This document shows positions 52,647-62,800 of a stretch of 64,000 nt of DNA, piece by piece. Within the stretch, counting starts at the first letter, position 1, and each line of letters opens with the position of its first letter. Made by a program: the position numbers and the translations under genes. The notes beneath the pieces were generated by a model. It did no database searches, was not told where the DNA came from, and saw nothing but the letters and a program-made list of their open reading frames with translations. Source of the stretch: Flagellimonas myxillae (GTDB taxonomy: Bacteria > Bacteroidota > Bacteroidia > Flavobacteriales > Flavobacteriaceae); assembly GCF_023502235.1 (NCBI RefSeq), contig NZ_JAMFLY010000001.1, forward strand, positions 1,612,001-1,676,000, written 5' to 3'.

Positions 52647-53917
52647 TCCAATGATTGGATATTCTTATCTTCCAGTCCCTCGGGTTTGTTCAGGTATACG
52701 ATGTCGTTTTCTTCCAAACCCTTTTGGACAACAACCTCATCCACATTGGAACTGCCAAGTTCCACTTCCTTTTTTACTACCGAAAGGCCAGATTTGGTAT
52801 AAACGTAGCTTATGGAATCTTTTGAAAAAATGGCCTCGAGGGGAACAATAAGGACGTCCTCCTCTTTCCCGATAAGAATCTTATTGGAAGTGGTCATACC
52901 CGGGCGGATATTGTCGTTGGTTTCGTTGAACTTGATCAATACCTGGAACAGGTTTATATCCGACCCACGTTTCTTCTCTCCCACATTGGCCACATTGGTA
53001 ACCACCCCACTTATGGTTACTTCAGGAAATGCGTCAAACCCAATGGAAACCTCTTGTTCCTTAATAATCTTACGGATGTCCACCTCATTGGCATAGGTCT
53101 TGGATTCCATTTTAGTGAGATCAGGTAAAGTCGCTATAGTTGGGTCCCATGGACTTATGCTTGATCCCACTTTTCTTTTGGAACCATCCCAGTTTTTTGC
53201 ATACGTGACCATACCGTTGGCGTCAGAACGAATGGTAAACGACCTTTGCAGCGTGGTCAGGTCTTCCAATTGCTTTTGGATTTTGGACACTTCCGTACCC
53301 ACTTCAACCATTTTGGCAATGGCCTTACGTTTTTTGATCTGATAATCCTCTTTTTTCTCCTTAAGATCCCGTTTTGCCCTTTCGATCTTTATTTCAAGTT
53401 GTTTGATGGTGCTGGGAGGCTCATAAACGGAGCGTTCAAGCTCCAGCCTATCCTCGGCCAGTGTAAACTCGAGGTCCTTAATGGCCGTTCGCTCTTGTTT
53501 TAGGGTTAAGGTGGTGTCCAATTGTTCTTGCGTAAATTTGGACTGCGCATTTTCCAAATTGAGCTGAGCATCAATTATCTGTCCATTGAGTTCAGATGGA
53601 TCAAGTCTGCCTACATAATCCCCTTTTTTGATAACCGTTCCCTCGGGAATCAAGTCCTGTATCTTGACATTGTTCAAGCGGTACTTTCTTATATCCGTTG
53701 GCCCGTTGATTTTTTTTAAACTGGTGGACTGTGCTTCACCAGAAATTACGACTTCATCTAAAAATACTCCCTTTTTCACTTTTGTGGTCACCGAAACATT
53801 GTCTTCGGAACCTGAAGAAAAAAAAGAGAATAAAAGAATAATCAGGACAAGGGGGGAAGCAATGAGCAGAAGCTTTTTTCGGTTCATTTGTTGGTTGGTT
53901 TTAGTAGGTGATTTCAT
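52643..53917 (-). CDS. HlyD/MacA-type periplasmic adaptor protein
   Basis: 424 residues from the ATG at 53917; the ATG at 53887 also gives a good membrane-anchor N-terminus (RKKLLLIASPLVLIILLFSFF). A long coiled-coil hairpin (about 100-215) is framed by a biotinyl-lipoyl-like domain (VVISGEAQSTSLKKING; SDANGMVTYAKNW), then a beta-barrel domain with GFDAFPEVTISGVV and a membrane-proximal domain ending in GLEENDIVYLNKPEG. It links the inner-membrane permease to the TolC-like duct. TACTTTTG (53927-53920, minus strand) fits the -7 consensus and would favour the later start. Confidence 0.9.
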   Translation of the reverse strand: MKSPTKTNQQMNRKKLLLIASPLVLIILLFSFFSSGSEDNVSVTTKVKKGVFLDEVVISGEAQSTSLKKINGPTDIRKYRLNNVKIQDLIPEGTVIKKGDYVGRLDPSELNGQIIDAQLNLENAQSKFTQEQLDTTLTLKQERTAIKDLEFTLAEDRLELERSVYEPPSTIKQLEIKIERAKRDLKEKKEDYQIKKRKAIAKMVEVGTEVSKIQKQLEDLTTLQRSFTIRSDANGMVTYAKNWDGSKRKVGSSISPWDPTIATLPDLTKMESKTYANEVDIRKIIKEQEVSIGFDAFPEVTISGVVTNVANVGEKKRGSDINLFQVLIKFNETNDNIRPGMTTSNKILIGKEEDVLIVPLEAIFSKDSISYVYTKSGLSVVKKEVELGSSNVDEVVVQKGLEENDIVYLNKPEGLEDKNIQSLE

Positions 53918-54190
53918 CAAAAGTAGTCAATGAAACCAAACAACTTCTGTACCAAATGTTATTCTTTTCACAACAAAATTTAAATTTTCTAAAAAAAGTG
54001 TTTAATCCGGCATCAAGCTATTGGAATTCTATAACCATCGTTTGCCATATTCCAATATCCTGGGCCTTTTGGTAAGTTGCATAGATCAACCCTCAATGGA
54101 ATCCAGGACCAAAATCAATCCCACAAATTCCAAATTGGGTAACTCGGATTGATTCCGCTGATGAACTTTATTTGGGAAAGGTTCGCTTAA

Positions 54191-54679
54191 TTAGCTTCTT
54201 TCCATTCGCAAGATTACAAAAGCCTGGTCATCACTACCATCACCATCCACATCATATTCAACAGGTCCGGTAATTGTAAAAATACCATCGCTAACCGAGC
54301 CCTGTAAGGTTTCGAGTTCGTTGGGTGCATCATCGTACCGAACGGTAAATAATCCTTCACAAAATGCCAAATCTCCTGTTGTTGATTCGCTTGCCGCCCC
54401 ACTTTCCGTAATCAACAGCGTAAATCCACCATTGCCCTGGATATTGAGCGTAACCGTACCGCCCTCGGCAACAACGTCAATTTGTTCCGACGTTCCTGGA
54501 ATATCAAAATTGGCCTGCGTAGCGGTCCAGTTTCCAGTCACATCCGATATTGAAAAATTTGGTCCGTTGAGGGAGCAATCGGAAAAATTAATCCCGTCTT
54601 CTTCATCCCCATCGCCCCCACAGGACAAAATGGGAATGCAAAGTGTCAGCAGCATCGAAACAAGCAGAACTTTTTTCAT
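54191..54679 (-). CDS. small lipoprotein, lipocalin-like fold possible
   Basis: 162 residues. The lipoprotein signal ends at C20 (PILSC), followed by a glycine/acid-rich linker. The body begins with DVTGNWTATQANFDI, the short GxW opening common in lipocalin-like Bacteroidota lipoproteins, and continues as alternating strands to the C-terminus. No catalytic motif is seen. It stands alone, about 270 bp after the adaptor gene region and 470 bp before the next lipoprotein. Function unknown. Confidence 0.7.
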   Translation of the reverse strand: MKKVLLVSMLLTLCIPILSCGGDGDEEDGINFSDCSLNGPNFSISDVTGNWTATQANFDIPGTSEQIDVVAEGGTVTLNIQGNGGFTLLITESGAASESTTGDLAFCEGLFTVRYDDAPNELETLQGSVSDGIFTITGPVEYDVDGDGSDDQAFVILRMERS

Positions 54680-55149
54680 TATCCGAAATTTAAGAGTTTC
54701 CTATTTAATTCTAAATCCAACTGCCTATATTGTTTTTGGGATGGAATATAAGCTGTAGGCAACAAACCGAAGAAGGTTTCAGCGCACTTTGACTATAAGG
54801 TACAAAAAATGCAGTAACTATTTGCTTTTTAACAATTTAAAGGGTGGGCTTTGCATTCCTTTAATCCTCCTCACTTCGAGTTATGATAGCATTAAAAAAC
54901 TAGTAATACCAGGATGTCAAAAATGTAATCGCAGAAAAGAGAGTTCGGATTACAAATGAATAAAAATGGGTAAGTATTATCGCCGTATCAAAAAACAACA
55001 AAATTCTTATCACTAAAAACGTCATACAGCCCAAATCCATAATTTGAACTTTTGAAGCTCCTTAAGCAAAACAGTTCGGAATTTGAATGCAGCTTAGAGC
55101 AAATTACATCTGCAATGCTTGGTCACGGCCAATTGATGGTAAAGAAAAT
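54680..55149. other. 470-bp intergenic region without a gene
   Basis: AT-rich, with no ORF of convincing composition and no clear hairpin with a T tract. It must contain the promoter of the minus-strand lipoprotein at 54679 and the 3' end of the unit at 55150. I found no match to TAnnTTTG at a useful distance from 54679. Confidence 0.5.
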
Positions 55150-55851
55150 CTAATTCACCTTAAACTCAAAGGTGTCGGATTCGGAAATGTTTCCTTGGGA
55201 ATCGAAAGTTCTCACATACCAATAATACGTTTGCCCAGCACTGATTTCTGCTCCCAAATTGCTTTCGGTCAACACGCCTAAACTGGTTGTTGGGGGATTA
55301 TTTGAACCATAAAAGATTTCAAACTCCACAATATCCCCGTCGATATCATTTCCTTCCCATGTTAAGTTGACCGTGCCAGTTTCAAGGTCAATGCTTTCCC
55401 CCATTTCGGGGTTCACCGCTTCCGCTGGAAAAGGGGCATGGCTCACTTCTCCATTGCCTGCATTATAAAACTTCCATGTAGCACTTTGGGCAACGACTTC
55501 ACTGCTGTTCGATTCTGATGTTACGTACCATTTGTATGGCGTTGACCTATCAAGGGTAATTTCAGCTTCGTTGGTATGCACATCCTTAATAGTTTCCGAC
55601 GTGGTTTCAAGATTTGTTATGTGAACCGTATAGGAATCGGTATTTGTCGAGGCTTCCCATTGAAAGGTAATCGTGCTTTGTTGGTCATTGATAACGGTTC
55701 CCTCCTTACACTCCGAATTGTTCTCGGGAAAAATTAAAGTGGCTGGTAAGGGGTCCTCCGCTTTGTCTTGTGCAACAGGTTCTATGGAACCCCCACAGGA
55801 AAACATGGCAAGGGCACTTATTAAAAGAAAAACGCGACTCAAATCCCCCAT
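55150..55851 (-). CDS. lipoprotein with two fibronectin type III-like domains
   Basis: 233 residues. The lipoprotein signal ends at C19 (LAMFSC). Two beta-sandwich domains follow: about 40-130 (STITFQWEASTNTDSYTVHI) and about 140-233 (TVNLTWEGNDIDGDIVEFEIFYG through TYYWYVRTFDSQGN), both with the tryptophan/tyrosine pattern of FN3 domains. It begins 2 bp after the stop of the large T9SS-type protein, so the two are probably co-transcribed and may work together at the surface. No enzymatic motif is present. Confidence 0.75.
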   Translation of the reverse strand: MGDLSRVFLLISALAMFSCGGSIEPVAQDKAEDPLPATLIFPENNSECKEGTVINDQQSTITFQWEASTNTDSYTVHITNLETTSETIKDVHTNEAEITLDRSTPYKWYVTSESNSSEVVAQSATWKFYNAGNGEVSHAPFPAEAVNPEMGESIDLETGTVNLTWEGNDIDGDIVEFEIFYGSNNPPTTSLGVLTESNLGAEISAGQTYYWYVRTFDSQGNISESDTFEFKVN

Positions 55852-55853
55852 AA

Positions 55854-58800
55854 TTACTTTTTAATTATTTTTCTGGAATACGACTTTATCCCATTTTTAA
55901 TATGCAATGAGTAAACACCAGAGGGCAATCCATCCATATTTATTTTGACGATTGAATTTGCAGCTTCATGCTCTTTTTGCCTTACCAACTTTCCGTCATT
56001 AGTAAACAAGGCTGTTTGAATCTTTCCATCTGGAATTCCACTTAAATTAATGGTAATATCTCCTTTTGTAATGGGGTTGGGAAATACCACCATTTCATTT
56101 GATATTGAAATTAAATCCTCATAAACTCCCTGACATTCTTTACCTGTTTTTACAATTAGAGCATTTTCCGGTTGTGTTAAAGGGAGGGTAATTGCATTGT
56201 CACCTGTCTGGTAGGTTGTGCCATTCAATTGGATATTATAATACTTACCCCCATTTAAATTAAGGGTTACCGTCTTTCCTGTAAGATTCACCTGGGCGAA
56301 TACCGATAAGGGTTCAGGCTCTGAAATATTCAGCATAAAACACTTGCTATATGCAGGCTCCTCCTCCACGGTTATACATACTTCGTAAACACCAGCCGAC
56401 AATCCGTCAAAGTCCACAGCCGTTGTGAAAGCAAGAGTTTGATTAATAGCACCTCCAGTCAATACTGCCGTGTAATTATAAGCTTCCAATGCTTCTATTT
56501 TGATACTCCCATTATTACTATCCCTACAAGATTCACCAACTGTCTGAATGGTAAAATTATTGGGTGGCAGACTGAAGATCTCACATCCGTCAACATTTAC
56601 TGTTGCGCCGAGAACTGTATCAGGGCATAGGTCATTTTCATTCAATACCCCATCTCCGTCAATATCTTCATCGCAAGAATCCCCTATTCCGTCGTTGTCA
56701 AAATCTGTATCGGTTGGTTCCTCAATCAGAATTTGCGTTTCAATTTGAATACAATCGGTTTGGTCTTTTAAGAATACTATATACAGGCCTGCCGTAAGTC
56801 CGGAAAATGTTTTTTCTTCAACATAGGTCACCCCATCTAGACTATATCTATGGGGAGTTTGTCCACCTATGCCGGTAATGGTCAAGCTTCCATCATTCAG
56901 CCCCATACAGGATACGTTGGTTGTCGCTATTTCAACTAACTCCAAAGCTGGCGGTAGGTTTACCTCGACCGAGGCATTGGTTTCACACCCATTGGAGTCG
57001 ACCACCCTAACATCATAGCTACCCGAAGGTAGCCCTGAAAATAAGTTCGCGTTGGTAAGTTCATTCCCATTTATCCCATATTGATATGGGGCCACACCTC
57101 CTGAAGCTGTGACTTCGATAATTCCGTAATTTGATCCCCAACAACCAATTTCGGAAACTGTTGTTATAATGGAAATTTCATCTGGTTCTGAAATTGCGAT
57201 GATATTGCTTTCATTCGTATCCCCTACATCGTCAATGACCCTTACCGAATAGTTTCCGGGAGGTAGGTTTTCAAATAGGTTGTCCGTTACACTGACAAGG
57301 GTATTACCGTTTTCGTCAAGCAAATGGTATGTGAAGGGCGGATCACCTCCGGTTATATCTACTCTAATGGAAGCGTCATCGGCTCCATTACACGTACTAC
57401 TATTTACAACGACATCCAATGAAATTGGGCTTACATAAGGATTTGAGCCATTTTCAAATTCTTCTCCGTTCAAAACCCCATCACCATCGCAGTCAGCAGC
57501 TGCCCAAATGGGGTTATTGGCATTATAGCCGGTATAATTCTCCGGTTGAATGGGCAGACAAGGATCTAAAGGATTCTCAATATCCGCTAGATCGTCCACC
57601 CCATCCCCATCAGTATCTGCATCCACCGGATTCATGCCATTATTATATTCTGCTATATTGGCCAAGCCATCCAAATCGCAGTCCATAACCATCCAATCAT
57701 CATCGGGGATTGCTTTCTGATTGTTCCATAGAAAATCACAAGTATCAGTTTTGTCAGTTCCATCGGCATCTTCGACACTATCGACCACCCCATCACCATC
57801 TGTGTCTATCATAAATGAATACGCTGCCCCGCTATGCAATGAAGGTACATTGTCGTCTACATCCGGATGATCTTCATCAGGACTGTCTTCGCCCGGAGCG
57901 CCTCCTATAATGGCATTGGCCGTAATAACCACGGAAGACCCAAATTGGTCGCCAAGACCACCGTTATCCGCAAACAAAATTTCCTTTTCTTCCCAAACGT
58001 TTCCTTCTTTTGAAAAAATATGTACCGATCCCGAATACAGACCCAGAAAATTGGATAATGACGCCCCAACCACCAATAGATCGCCTTCCAAATCTAAAGA
58101 AAGACCAAAATTCTCTACGTATTGGGTGTTACTGGGCTTTATAACAACTGGTGCAGTCCAATCATCGCCGACTTTCTCCACAATTGAAACCTCCGTATTT
58201 ACGCCATAAGCAATGGTATTGTTGGAAATTGAAACTACCCTTCCGTCCAAATCTCTGGTTATGCTAGAATAAAGATCGAGTTTTGTCTCAATCCAATTCC
58301 CATTTTCCAATTGGTATACATACGGATTTCCCCGGCTTCCAACCACCAGGGTATTACCTTCCATATCTAGAGAGGAACCAAAGCCCAACGATTCTACCCC
58401 GTCAGAAGCAGTTAATTTTTCGCTCTCGGTCCAGACACCATTGTCACGGGTATATATGTAAACTGACCCGGAATTATTTCCCGTATCATCATCCAGCTGT
58501 GCGCCAACCGCGATAATATCATCAACAATGGTCACAGACCTTCCGAAAAAATCAGCTAATGTATTATCAGCTGGAATAAGCTTGGTGTTCAATACCCACG
58601 AGTCACCCTGCTTATCAAACACAAAAGCAGACCCTGAGGAATTTCCATTTTCGTCGTCCCAATATGCTCCAACAACAATGGTCCCATTACTAATTGCAAC
58701 ATCGGACCCAAATTTTTCGTGCAAATCGTTGGTGCCAATTAACTTAGCTGTTTTTACCCATTCTGCTCCAATCCTCTCAAATACATAAACTGCGCCTTTG

Positions 58801-59000
58801 TCCCCTAGGCCATCCACAAAATGATCGGGTGCCCCAATGACCAAAATATTGTCTTCATAGGCCATGCTGCTCCCAAAACCTTCACCATCATCAATTAAAA
58901 AATTCAGCTTTATAAAATCTTCTTGGACATATTTTAAATCCTGGCCGTTTAAAAATACAATCGAAAGAAATAAAGCAACTAGTAGGGGCTGTTTATTCAT
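55854..59000 (-). CDS. T9SS-secreted FG-GAP/thrombospondin-3/SprB-repeat surface protein
   Basis: 1048 residues. The signal peptide covers about 1-19. FG-GAP beta-propeller repeats (about 30-400; FGSSMAYEDNILVIGAPDH, FGRSVTIVDDIIAVGAQ, FGSSVVITANAIIGGAP) are followed by calcium-binding Asp-rich repeats (DTDGDGVDDLADIENPLDP) and SprB-like repeats (SNGCETNASVEVNLP, GINGNELTNANLFSGLPSGSYDVRV). A second Asp-rich patch precedes the C-terminal type A sorting domain (VVFPNPITKGDITINLSGIPDGKI onward). The tail directs export by the Bacteroidota type IX system. It is likely an adhesin-like surface or released protein with no catalytic domain. Confidence 0.9.
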   Translation of the reverse strand: MNKQPLLVALFLSIVFLNGQDLKYVQEDFIKLNFLIDDGEGFGSSMAYEDNILVIGAPDHFVDGLGDKGAVYVFERIGAEWVKTAKLIGTNDLHEKFGSDVAISNGTIVVGAYWDDENGNSSGSAFVFDKQGDSWVLNTKLIPADNTLADFFGRSVTIVDDIIAVGAQLDDDTGNNSGSVYIYTRDNGVWTESEKLTASDGVESLGFGSSLDMEGNTLVVGSRGNPYVYQLENGNWIETKLDLYSSITRDLDGRVVSISNNTIAYGVNTEVSIVEKVGDDWTAPVVIKPSNTQYVENFGLSLDLEGDLLVVGASLSNFLGLYSGSVHIFSKEGNVWEEKEILFADNGGLGDQFGSSVVITANAIIGGAPGEDSPDEDHPDVDDNVPSLHSGAAYSFMIDTDGDGVVDSVEDADGTDKTDTCDFLWNNQKAIPDDDWMVMDCDLDGLANIAEYNNGMNPVDADTDGDGVDDLADIENPLDPCLPIQPENYTGYNANNPIWAAADCDGDGVLNGEEFENGSNPYVSPISLDVVVNSSTCNGADDASIRVDITGGDPPFTYHLLDENGNTLVSVTDNLFENLPPGNYSVRVIDDVGDTNESNIIAISEPDEISIITTVSEIGCWGSNYGIIEVTASGGVAPYQYGINGNELTNANLFSGLPSGSYDVRVVDSNGCETNASVEVNLPPALELVEIATTNVSCMGLNDGSLTITGIGGQTPHRYSLDGVTYVEEKTFSGLTAGLYIVFLKDQTDCIQIETQILIEEPTDTDFDNDGIGDSCDEDIDGDGVLNENDLCPDTVLGATVNVDGCEIFSLPPNNFTIQTVGESCRDSNNGSIKIEALEAYNYTAVLTGGAINQTLAFTTAVDFDGLSAGVYEVCITVEEEPAYSKCFMLNISEPEPLSVFAQVNLTGKTVTLNLNGGKYYNIQLNGTTYQTGDNAITLPLTQPENALIVKTGKECQGVYEDLISISNEMVVFPNPITKGDITINLSGIPDGKIQTALFTNDGKLVRQKEHEAANSIVKINMDGLPSGVYSLHIKNGIKSYSRKIIKK

Positions 59001-59899
59001 TGGTTTGGATTGGGTTGAGTAAGAAAAGTTTTGGTTTTCTGTAAATAACTACGTGGCTACAATTTAAGGTAAAGCTATCACTTATCACTCGAAACTGAGC
59101 TGTTCTCCTATGAACTATCCTATGTTTTCGATAAAGTTGCCAATAAATTTGTTTTAAAGAAAGATTTACGATTGACTCTTAACACTATTAGCGATAAAAA
59201 CGTTGGATCATTAGCATAGAATCCCCATTTCAGTAGGATTATCCTCTGTTAAACTTTGCGCTTCATTATGCCTATTGAACTTCAAAGGCGGAAATAAGTC
59301 CGAAATATTTTTTGATATTCTTACAGATTAATTGAATCGTTCGTTGATTTGGCATGAATCAATAAAAATGAATCCTTCCCCCTTATTAAATCAATTGATA
59401 TCCCATCAAGTCATCTGTTTTTTTACAGGTTTGTTTTAAAAATTCACCGATCAGAGAATCCTAATATTACATTGGAATTGCTGGTCGGTATCGCAAGGTC
59501 GAATGAAATTATAACATGGCAATAACAAAAACGCAAAATAAACTTGGAGCATATTGCGTAATATGTTCTGATTTCAAAAGCTTTAACTTTATTACAGACA
59601 TCCCAACGAAGAGAATGCAAAACCTGAAAAGCAAATATGTGTCTCAATATGATGGGGAAAGTCTCTATACAGAAATTGAATGCGAAGTTGTAGTGAATGA
59701 TTTTAGACCGCAAACATAGGATGAAAGGCGAATTCAATAATGTTACATGGGGTTTGATAGACATCTATGCTTTCAAAGGCACAAAATCAATACTAAGGTA
59801 AATGTTTTGTAATAGTTGGTTTGGAAATGTTCATTTTGAGAGGAATTCATATGACTTACAGATACTTAGCTTTGAGATTTAATTGTATTATGACCAGAC
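59001..59899. other. 899-bp intergenic region between divergent genes
   Basis: AT-rich gap between the T9SS protein (minus) and the hybrid two-component gene (plus). A 67-codon plus-strand ORF at 59516-59719 has ordinary composition, but I recognise no family and see no start signal, so it is not called as a gene. A TAnnTTTG match lies at 59867-59874. No repeat or RNA motif is obvious. The length is unusual for this compact window and could hide a decayed gene or a small RNA. Confidence 0.5.
59867..59874 (+). promoter_or_regulatory. possible -7 box for the hybrid two-component gene
   Basis: TAGCTTTG fits TAnnTTTG and lies 26 bp before the ATG at 59900. The nearest TTTG upstream (59835-59838) is 28 bases away, longer than the usual -33 spacing. 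Confidence 0.35.
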
Positions 59900-62800
59900 A
59901 TGATTAGATCAGTATACTTATCGGGAATAGTATTTTGGGTTTCTGTACTATGCAGTTTTGGGCAGTCACAACCAGTCTTTGATAAGATTGACCGGACCAA
60001 TGGATTGTCGAATAATAGAATCAATTCAATTGTAAAGGAATCTGAAGGGTTTGTTTGGATAGGTACAAACAATGGCCTTAACCGTTATGATGGCCTTGAT
60101 ATAAAAATATACAACCAACAGAATAGTAATCTGGCCTCAAATGATATTACGGACATCTTAATTGACTCTACCAAAAAAATGTGGATTGCAACAAGTGATG
60201 GCGGCCTGCATCTTTATGATAACATTAGTGATGATTTTGATGTCTTTCGAAGTGACCCAAATGATAAAACCTCCATTCCCTCTAACAAGATCAATGTACT
60301 TTATGAGGATTCCAAAGGTAATATTTGGATCGGTACAGAAAATGGATTTTGTCTTTTCGATAAAGAATCCAAAAAGTTCATTTCGTGGCTGAACAGCTTC
60401 TCAAGTGGAGTTACTTGTTTTTTAGAAACTGAACGAGGACTGCTTATAGGGACATTTGGCGATGGGCTTAAATTTTATAATCAAGAAAATCAGATTTTAG
60501 AGGATATTCTATGGGACAATGCAAATTTGAATTTTATACACACCATTGCAAAGTTCGATAATAATGAATTTTTGGTTGGCACAAGTGGTTCCGGCTTATT
60601 ATTGTTAGATATTGAGGGAAAACGTGTCTCGGATTTTTTAGGGGATCAATTGAGCAATGAAAAAAGTGTCAAAATAATTCGAACAATCAGAAGGGATAAG
60701 GATGGAGATTTTTGGATTGGAACGGATGGCGATGGTCTAATGCGCATCAACAACCCCAATGGCGACAATCCCACGGTCGCAAGGTATGTTCACAATTCCC
60801 AAGTAGCATCTTCATTGTCTGGTAATGCCATTTTTGACATATTCATTGATGTTCAAACCAACATTTGGGTTGGTACCGCTTGGAATGGTATAAACTACTT
60901 GAGCAGAACCAATAACTTCAACATTATTCTAAGCGATATTGAGGGGGAGAGTACTTCTCCCGTGCTATCAATCTACAAAACATCTGATAAGTTACTAATG
61001 GGGCTTGATGGTAAGGGGTTGACCATACATGAAAGCCCATCCGGCACTACGCACTTACTTAAAGAAAATGATTTGGGTGCAAGCTACGTGCAGCATATTA
61101 TGGAGGCTACAGACGGCACTTTATGGCTTGGGACTTTTACAAGGGGCTTGATAAATATTGATTCCAATGGAAGAATATTGAAAAGTTTTAATAATGAAAA
61201 TGAGCATAGTGCATTAAAATATAATGACATCAGATATATCGTTGAAGACCATAGGAAAAACTTTTGGATTGCCTCTTGGGAAGGTGGATTGAGTTATCTG
61301 GATACTGAAACCAATGAATTTGCGCACTATACCAAACAAAGTGAAAAGATAAATTCTTTAAGCAGTAATAATATTGTTTCGTTAGCAAAGGACGGCCGGC
61401 ATTTATGGATTGCAACCTTTGGGGGCGGCATCAATTTACTGGATACCAAAACAAAAAAATTCCGGCACTTTAGGTACGAAGAAAACAATGAAAACTCAAT
61501 AAGCTCGGACAACACTTTCTCGCTTCTCAAGGATTCTAGGGGGTTTTTATGGATTGGAACGGCCGGGAATGGGGTCAACCGGTATGATCCCAAGGAAGAC
61601 TGTATGGAAAGGTTTGATCATGACGAGGTAATTAGATATGCCTCAGTGGTGTCCATTGTTGAAGATAATCATGGTAAAATCTGGTTTGGTACCAAGGATG
61701 GTGTATTCAATTTTGATTATGATAAGTACAAATTCAGCAGCTTTCCAAGTTTACATGATGAATTCCATATAAATTCTTCTTTTGTGGATAGCACCGGGAC
61801 GCTATATTTTGGTGGGCTACAAGGGGTCACATCATTCAACCCCGACGAAATTTCGAATACCTCTGCGTCACCGGAAATCGTCATAACCGATTTCAAATTA
61901 TTCAATAAATCCCTTCCGATTGAACCATCCGGGGTTCTTGACAAAAGTATATTGTTAACTGATAAATTATCATTAAAATACAATCAGGATGTGGTGACTT
62001 TTAACTTTTCGGCTTTGCAATTCCCATTTGCTTCAAGAATGGAATATGCGATAAAAATGGAGAATTTCGATCCTGAATGGCGAAATATTGGGGAAGAACG
62101 CAGTGCCACTTATACTAACCTGAGGAGCGGGGACTATATTTTTAGGGTCATAGGAAGGGAGAAAGGAATGGATTGGGGGGATAATGAGGCTTCAATTGAA
62201 GTGGAAGTGCTCAAACCACTTTGGTTCGAGTGGTGGGCATATTTCCTATATGCTATGCTATTGCTGTTCATCCTTTATTGGCTAAGGCGGTATACGGTTG
62301 CCTGGGAGCGAATGAAAGCCAATTTAAGATTGGAACAGATTACCAATGAAAAAAATGAGGAAGTCCACAATATAAAACAGCGTTTTTTCATGAATATCTC
62401 ACATGAAATACGAACCCCTTTGACATTGATTATGGGGGCCCTAAACGGACTTGGAAAAGAAGCTCTTTCCTTAAAGGACCAGAAGCGCCTCAAAACCGTT
62501 AATAAGAATGCGTCCAGATTGATGAACTTGATGGAAGAGTTGCTCAACTTTAGAAAGCTAGAATCCGGGTCCATAAATCTGGAAGTTTCCGAAAATGATG
62601 TTGTCGGCTTTATAAGAGAGATTTATCTGGCGTTTGGCCAGCAGGCGATAGACAACGCTATAGATTTCCAGTTTGTTGCCACAAACGACACAATATGGCT
62701 ATGGTTTGATAAAAGGCAGTTGGAAAAGACCGTAGTAAACCTTGTTTCCAATGCATTCAAATTCACCCCAGTAAATGGAAAAATCAAAATAGAAATCAGT

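Noticed and set aside
51289-52851. Plus-strand ORFs up to 257 codons opposite the permease and adaptor genes
   Set aside because: Antisense to genes with clear family motifs; the translations lack any recognisable pattern.
59516-59719. 67-codon plus-strand ORF with ordinary amino-acid composition
   Set aside because: No recognised family, no start signal, an in-frame stop four codons upstream and a long overlapping antisense frame; not enough to call a gene.
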